Of a DNA stretch of 9,444 bases, positions 5,849-9,444 are shown piece by piece. Source of the DNA: DATLGB01 sp037724045 (GTDB lineage Bacteria; Actinomycetota; Thermoleophilia; Solirubrobacterales; Solirubrobacteraceae); assembly GCA_037724045.1 (NCBI GenBank), contig JBBJOW010000090.1, forward strand, positions 1 through 9,444. Reading direction: 5' to 3'. Numbering within the stretch: the stretch's first letter is position 1; every line of letters starts with the position of its first letter. The notes under the pieces were generated by a model. The model ran no database searches. It was not told the DNA's origin and worked only from the letters and a program-made list of their open reading frames with translations. The position numbers and the translations under genes are program-made.

Positions 5849-7195
5849 TCAGCAGCCGGAGTGCGGATCGCCGGCGTTCGTGGGCGTGGACCGGCACTGG
5901 GTCCACTGGGAGCGCTGGAAGAGGGTGGAGAGATCGGCGCCGAGGCTGTCGAGCAGCGACGAGTAGTAGAAGTCGGTCGTGTTCTTGAACTCGACGTAGT
6001 CGGCGTTGATCGCGCCGTAGAACCGCGCCGCGTTGTTGAGGATCACGTCGGCGTTCGGCGCGTGGATCGCCATGTGGAGCTCGCCCGCGTTCTTGATGTA
6101 GAACGCCGGCTTGGTCGGAGAGGGATTCCCGCCCCAGATGTAGAGCTGGAAGGCGTTGTCGGCACCCGAGATGTTGAGGCTGTTCTTGGCCTCGAACCAG
6201 CCCGTCCCCGCCCGGCAGCCCGAGCCCGGGCGGTCCGGCGAGTCGATGAACAGGCGCACCTGCGCTCCTTGCGGCACGACGAAGGTCGTCGAGTTGTTGG
6301 CATAGAGCGAGCAGAAGTTGTAGTCGCCCCCGAGGAAGGTGACCGTGCCGTTGTTGAACTCGATCTCGCGGTACTGAGCGTCGTAGGTGCGCGTGGCTCC
6401 GTTCGAGAGGACCATGCCGGCGTTGTTGTTGACCGTCGCCGTGTTGCCGATCTCCACGGGCGCGAACACGATCGGACCCTCCTCCGGCGGGCGGGAGGTG
6501 ACACCGCCGACGACGGTGGAGTTTCCGATCTGGGGGGTCGGCGCGCCCGGGCCGGTCACGATGCCCCCGTAGATCTCGTTCGAGTTGTCGAGGCTGATCA
6601 GCCCGTTGGAGCCGATCCGCCCGTGGATCTGCGACGCGTTCTTCAGCCGTATGCCGCGCCTGCCGACCATCCCGGGAACGCCGGCGAACAGCGGCTCTCC
6701 CTTGAAAAGCGAAAGGCGAATCTGCTGGCGGCGCGTGACGCCGTTCGAGGTGCCGGTGGCCGTGAGGCAGCGCGGGGCGACGTTCAGCTCGCCGGCCGTC
6801 GTGAATCCGACCGGGAAGCCGGCGCACTGTCCGTTGGGAAGCAGGCTAAGCAGGGTGCTCGGGGTGAGCTCGGGAGTGAGCGCATAGCTCCAGGTGGAGC
6901 CGTCGGCGAGCGTTCCGCTGCCGCTGCAGCCCGCGCCGCCGGCCAGCAGGCAGGAGGTGGCCAGCCCTGTCACGTCGACCAGGTTGTTCACCCGGTAGGT
7001 CCCGACCTCAAGCCCCGCCTCCGCGGCCTGGAAGGCCTTCTTGGCCGAGCGCTCGCGGTTGGTGTTGCCCGACAGCGTGGTCGAGGACGAGAACGCGAGC
7101 GCCGAGAGGATGAGCATCACGCTGAGCGCTCCCATCGTGACGATGAGCGCAACTCCCTCCTCGGCCCGCATCCGTGCCGTCACTCGCGCGCGCAT
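5849..7195 (-). CDS. PilX-type minor pilin with beta-helix-like C-terminal half
   Basis: 448 residues. The N terminus matches the PilX N-terminal family: a leader ending EEG at 14, a hydrophobic helix VALIVTMGALSVMLILSALAF at about 15-35, and the diagnostic AKKAFQAAEAGLE at 51-63. As in many PilX/GspK-type proteins there is no Glu at +5 of the presumed mature protein. A Cys-containing middle (C82, C90, C124, C143) follows. Residues 182-410 show rungs with the pattern I.L.N...I.G.I, for example IRLKNASQIHGRI, ISLDNSNEIYGGI and VILNNAARFYGAI, suggesting a short right-handed beta-helix. The gene starts three bases after the preceding stop. PilX/GspK proteins belong to the tip-initiating minor pilin complex; the large C-terminal module could be exposed at the tip. 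The N-terminal call is firm; the fold of the rest is inferred. Confidence 0.85.
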   Translation of the reverse strand: MRARVTARMRAEEGVALIVTMGALSVMLILSALAFSSSTTLSGNTNRERSAKKAFQAAEAGLEVGTYRVNNLVDVTGLATSCLLAGGAGCSGSGTLADGSTWSYALTPELTPSTLLSLLPNGQCAGFPVGFTTAGELNVAPRCLTATGTSNGVTRRQQIRLSLFKGEPLFAGVPGMVGRRGIRLKNASQIHGRIGSNGLISLDNSNEIYGGIVTGPGAPTPQIGNSTVVGGVTSRPPEEGPIVFAPVEIGNTATVNNNAGMVLSNGATRTYDAQYREIEFNNGTVTFLGGDYNFCSLYANNSTTFVVPQGAQVRLFIDSPDRPGSGCRAGTGWFEAKNSLNISGADNAFQLYIWGGNPSPTKPAFYIKNAGELHMAIHAPNADVILNNAARFYGAINADYVEFKNTTDFYYSSLLDSLGADLSTLFQRSQWTQCRSTPTNAGDPHSGC

Positions 7196-7198
7196 CGC

Positions 7199-8569
7199 TC
7201 AGGCCCCCGGCTGACGCAGCTCGACGCGCGTCGGGTAGCTCTGGTGGTCGTACATCACGCCGATGTCGTCGGCGGACGTGTTCGCGACCCAGATCCTGAC
7301 CCCGATCCGCTTGCCGGCGGCGACGGTCACGTTCGAGGTCTGGTACTGGAACGGGAAGGAGATCGGCGTGTACACGCCCGGCCAGGCGTTCATCGTGTAC
7401 GACGTGCGACCGAGCTCGGTCGGCGCTGCCGCGATCAGGTTCAGCAGGCTGTTCGGGACGCTGTAGACCACGATGCAGAGCGTCACCTGGCGCGGCTGGC
7501 CGCTCAGCGTGCGCGAGAAGATCGACATGCCCCCCTTGCCGTTGTAGGTCGTCGCCTGCGTGAGCGGCGCCGAGGCCCAGAACCCGCCCTTGCGGTTATC
7601 GGCCTCCACGGCCTGGCTCGGCGCCTGGTTGCAGGCGACGTCGCGGTACAGCGGGCGGCCGCTGAGGGCCGGCGTGACGTTGGTCGCGTAGGAGACGGGG
7701 CTCGGCGGCGCCTCCACCACGTCGACCGGATCCGGGTCGAGCAGGTCGGGTATCGGGCAGCCGGTGCCCAGCAGGCTGCAGGTCGACGCGAGGATCGGGG
7801 CGACAGTGTTGTGCAGGGCCGTGCCGACGGTGGGCGCCGCGGTCCGGTCGTTCGCGCTGCCCGCCGAGGTGGCGGTCAGGAAGAGCGTTTGGACCGTGCC
7901 CGCGAGCGTGCTCACGCAGTCGACGATGTTCTGGCCGGTCACGTCGAGGCACGTGGTCACCGCGGGGTTCAGGGCCGAGCCGGTGGTCGCCGTCGGGTCG
8001 ATGACGACGGTGGAGACCCACGTCGTGCGGAACTTGTCGCGCAACCCGCGCGGCCTGACCACGACTGTCACCCGCTTGTAGTTGCCCGAGCTCGGGCACA
8101 GCGTCAGCAGCGCCGCGCACTGCGGATCGGCCGTCGAGGTCACGAAGCGCCAGATCGTGTAGCCGAAGCGGTCGCCGGCGCCCTTCGCGATCTCCTGCTT
8201 CATCGACACGGAGCCTCCGGCGTCGGTCACCAGCGGCTCGGACAGCGCGGGATTGCGGCGATCCCACGCGAAGCTCGGTCCCGAGATCCGCGAGGTCGGG
8301 TCGTCGGGGTTCGAAGACGCCGGCGCGATGGCCCCCGGCGGATGGGCGACCTCGTCGTAGGGCAGCGCCCGGATCCGCTCGATCTCCCGCTGGGCCCGGT
8401 CACCCGCCGACGTGTTCAGCTCGGAGGCGTGCGTGAGATCGCGCGAGAAGTCGAAAGTGGCGGCCAGGGCCAGCATGCCGGTGCCGAGGATCAGGATCGC
8501 GGCGAGCAGCTCGATCAGCGTGAAGCCACATTGTTCGCGCACACGGCGCAGGGATGGTGCTGCGGTCAT
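7199..8569 (-). CDS. PilV-like minor prepilin with large C-terminal beta-rich module
   Basis: 456 residues, about three times the length of an ordinary minor pilin. The N terminus is a clear type III (prepilin peptidase) signal: a basic leader ending QCG at 15, then FTLIELLAAILILGTGMLALAATF with Glu at +5 (E20). The AQREIERIRALPYDEV stretch (59-74) is typical of PilV/GspI-type proteins. Residues 134-195 resemble a pilin beta sheet (GYTIWRFVTSTAD, KRVTVVVRP). Residues 195-290 are a Ser/Thr/Ala/Pro-rich linker with spaced Cys pairs (151/158, 207/218, 264/271). Residues 290-456 are a separate beta-rich domain ending IGVRIWVANTSADDIGVMYDHQSYPTRVEL, reminiscent of a jelly-roll or carbohydrate-binding fold, not assigned to a family here. 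It starts 65 bases after the previous stop, with only a poor ribosome binding site. Likely a modular tip or adhesive pilin (inference). Confidence 0.87.
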   Translation of the reverse strand: MTAAPSLRRVREQCGFTLIELLAAILILGTGMLALAATFDFSRDLTHASELNTSAGDRAQREIERIRALPYDEVAHPPGAIAPASSNPDDPTSRISGPSFAWDRRNPALSEPLVTDAGGSVSMKQEIAKGAGDRFGYTIWRFVTSTADPQCAALLTLCPSSGNYKRVTVVVRPRGLRDKFRTTWVSTVVIDPTATTGSALNPAVTTCLDVTGQNIVDCVSTLAGTVQTLFLTATSAGSANDRTAAPTVGTALHNTVAPILASTCSLLGTGCPIPDLLDPDPVDVVEAPPSPVSYATNVTPALSGRPLYRDVACNQAPSQAVEADNRKGGFWASAPLTQATTYNGKGGMSIFSRTLSGQPRQVTLCIVVYSVPNSLLNLIAAAPTELGRTSYTMNAWPGVYTPISFPFQYQTSNVTVAAGKRIGVRIWVANTSADDIGVMYDHQSYPTRVELRQPGA

Positions 8570-8634
8570 GCCAGCTACATCGGCAGCCGGCGGCGCTCCA
8601 TGAGCGCACGCGGGCGGTCTGGACGGTTGTCGTC

Positions 8635-9267
8635 CTACCGCGAGATGGGCACGTTACGCGCGTAGAAGCCGTCCTCGAGCACGACGGAGTTGCTGTATCC
8701 CTCACGTCGCTCGCCTGCCGCGGGCACCTCGACACGCACCGTGACGTAGCTCGGGAGGATCGCGCCGGCGGAGGCGGCGTTGCTGCGGTCCGAGCTCTGG
8801 TCGAAGTTGAAGACGCGCCGCGCGGCGGGCAGCGAGGGCTGCCAGTTCAGCACGCGGAGGATCACCGGCTTGCCGGTCGCCGGCAGCGGGCTGCCGGCCG
8901 GCGCCTCGCGCCGTGTGCACCGCCCCGGGTTCTCCGAGCCGCAGGAGTACTGCACGTCAAGCGTCGCGTACTCGACCGCCGGGGTCGCCGGGTCGTCGCG
9001 GCGCCGGCGGACCAGGACGCGGATCGAGTCGGATGTCCAGCCTTGGACGGAGTAGGCCTGGCGCAGCTCGCGCACCATCCCGTTGAGACCGGTCTGGGCC
9101 TCGGTGATCGCGATCGCGCGCTCGTCGTCGCGCGGCGCGGACCTCACGTTCGTGTCGAGGACCGAGAGCGTCGCCGACAGGACGAGCCCGAGCAGCAGGA
9201 TCGTCACGAGCAGCTCGGTGAGCGTGAGTCCGCTCTCGTCGTGGGCCACTCTGCGCAGGCGGGACAT
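8635..9267 (-). CDS. GspJ/PilW-like minor prepilin
   Basis: 210 residues from the ATG at 9267; GAAAGG lies five bases upstream, whereas the in-frame GTG at 9273 would overlap that site. The leader ends ESG at 13 and is followed by LTLTELLVTILLLGLVLSATL, with Glu at +5 (E18), a standard prepilin peptidase site and N-terminal helix. The EAQTGLNGMVRELRQAYSV stretch (56-74) is typical of GspJ/PilW-type proteins. The remaining body is beta-rich with one Cys pair (109/117). It is the first of three successive minor-pilin genes and would be processed by the PilD encoded downstream. The family call between PilW, GspJ and a generic prepilin is uncertain; that it is a class of type IV prepilin is secure. 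Confidence 0.9.
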   Translation of the reverse strand: MSRLRRVAHDESGLTLTELLVTILLLGLVLSATLSVLDTNVRSAPRDDERAIAITEAQTGLNGMVRELRQAYSVQGWTSDSIRVLVRRRRDDPATPAVEYATLDVQYSCGSENPGRCTRREAPAGSPLPATGKPVILRVLNWQPSLPAARRVFNFDQSSDRSNAASAGAILPSYVTVRVEVPAAGERREGYSNSVVLEDGFYARNVPISR

Positions 9268-9272
9268 GGTCA

Positions 9273-9278
9273 CCTTTC
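9273..9278 (-). promoter_or_regulatory. Shine-Dalgarno GAAAGG of the GspJ/PilW-like gene
   Basis: GAAAGG then TGACC then ATG at 9267 on the minus strand. The five-base spacing decides for ATG over the GTG that begins inside the site itself. Confidence 0.65.
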
Positions 9279-9360
9279 GGCTCCGCGAGTACGCGCCTTG
9301 CCCCTGCGGGGGCGCCGGCGGACGAAAGGGCGACCCGGCAGGCGGGCCGATCCCCGAACG

Positions 9361-9388
9361 ACGAGGCGGGCCCGCAGGCCCGCCTCGT
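9361..9388 (-). terminator. Strong 12-bp hairpin after the upstream pilin gene
   Basis: A perfect 12-bp inverted repeat (ACGAGGCGGGCC / GGCCCGCCTCGT) with a 4-base loop lies 23 bases beyond the stop codon of the partial gene at the right edge. No T-run follows on the transcribed strand, so it is not a canonical intrinsic terminator. It may cause partial termination or protect the upstream mRNA 3' end, so that the pilin is made in excess over the minor pilins downstream. Confidence 0.55.
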
Positions 9389-9411
9389 ACGCGACTCGTG
9401 TGGCTGGGTGA

Positions 9412-9444
9412 TTACCAGCTGCCCCCCGTGGGGCAGCCGGCCTC
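9412..9444 (-). CDS. C-terminal end of a probable pilin (cut by window edge)
   Basis: Ten codons, EAGCPTGGSW, then TAA. The fragment alone cannot identify a family. The Cys near the C terminus followed by a Gly-rich, Trp-ended tail fits a pilin whose C-terminal loop is closed by a disulfide. Its place directly before three minor-pilin genes, and the strong hairpin just after it, support a pilin or prepilin. It could also be another minor pilin such as FimT/GspH. Confidence 0.6.
   Translation of the reverse strand, partial: EAGCPTGGSW

Noticed and set aside
8570..8634. Small peptide gene (ATG GAG CGC ... TAG) between the first and second minor pilin genes
   Set aside because: Only eight codons on the minus strand with no ribosome binding site; more likely chance in the spacer.
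5861..8665. A 934-codon open frame on the plus strand
   Set aside because: It runs antisense across the PilX-type and PilV-like genes, is Arg/Gly/Ala/Val-rich with no recognisable domain, and is explained by the scarcity of stop codons opposite GC-rich genes. The minus-strand proteins have clear family motifs.
9268..9411. Canonical intrinsic terminator
   Set aside because: The hairpins here lack a following T-run. The strong one is recorded as a terminator-like structure with moderate confidence only.
1..9444. CRISPR array, insertion sequence, tRNA or phage genes
   Set aside because: No spaced direct repeats, transposase motifs, tRNA-like cloverleaf or phage-type proteins were found on either strand.

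Overview
The window is very GC-rich, draft-quality DNA (one 100-base run of N at 1954-2053). Every real gene I can support lies on the minus strand, so the operon reads from right to left. Base composition, GTG starts, a type IV pilus cluster with no secretin gene in view after pilO, and the style of the pilus proteins suggest a high-GC Actinomycetota, possibly Thermoleophilia/Solirubrobacterales. That placement is inference; no rRNA or other lineage marker is present.

Layout in transcription order: (1) the last ten codons of a gene, probably a pilin, at the right edge, followed by a strong 12-bp hairpin in a 144-base spacer. (2) Three minor-pilin genes: a GspJ/PilW-like prepilin, a large PilV-like prepilin with an extra C-terminal domain, and a PilX-type protein with a beta-helix-like C-terminal half. 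(3) The prepilin peptidase pilD, which would process them. (4) The alignment subcomplex pilM (cytoplasmic actin-like), pilN and pilO (bitopic membrane proteins), then a fourth bitopic protein in the pilP position that carries an RNPFRPP motif and is interrupted by the assembly gap. (5) A secreted protein with a TIG-like domain and six calcium-type DxDxD loops. (6) The first 44 codons of aroC (chorismate synthase), cut by the left edge.

The genes form one biological unit. PilD cleaves the prepilins, PilM/N/O/P-like form the inner platform linking the cytoplasmic motor to the fibre, and the three minor pilins and the calcium-loop protein are candidates for the tip or surface-exposed parts. Stop/start overlaps of four bases (pilM/N, pilN/O, pilO/P-like, and an optional one into the calcium-loop gene) point to translational coupling. 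The motor ATPases, PilC and the body of the preceding pilin are not in the window. The least ordinary parts are the calcium-loop protein at the operon end, the PilP-like protein without a visible secretin, the modular minor pilins, a low-complexity insertion splitting PilO, and the link to aroC. No mobile element, CRISPR array, tRNA or rRNA was seen. No gene-free stretch exceeds 150 bases.
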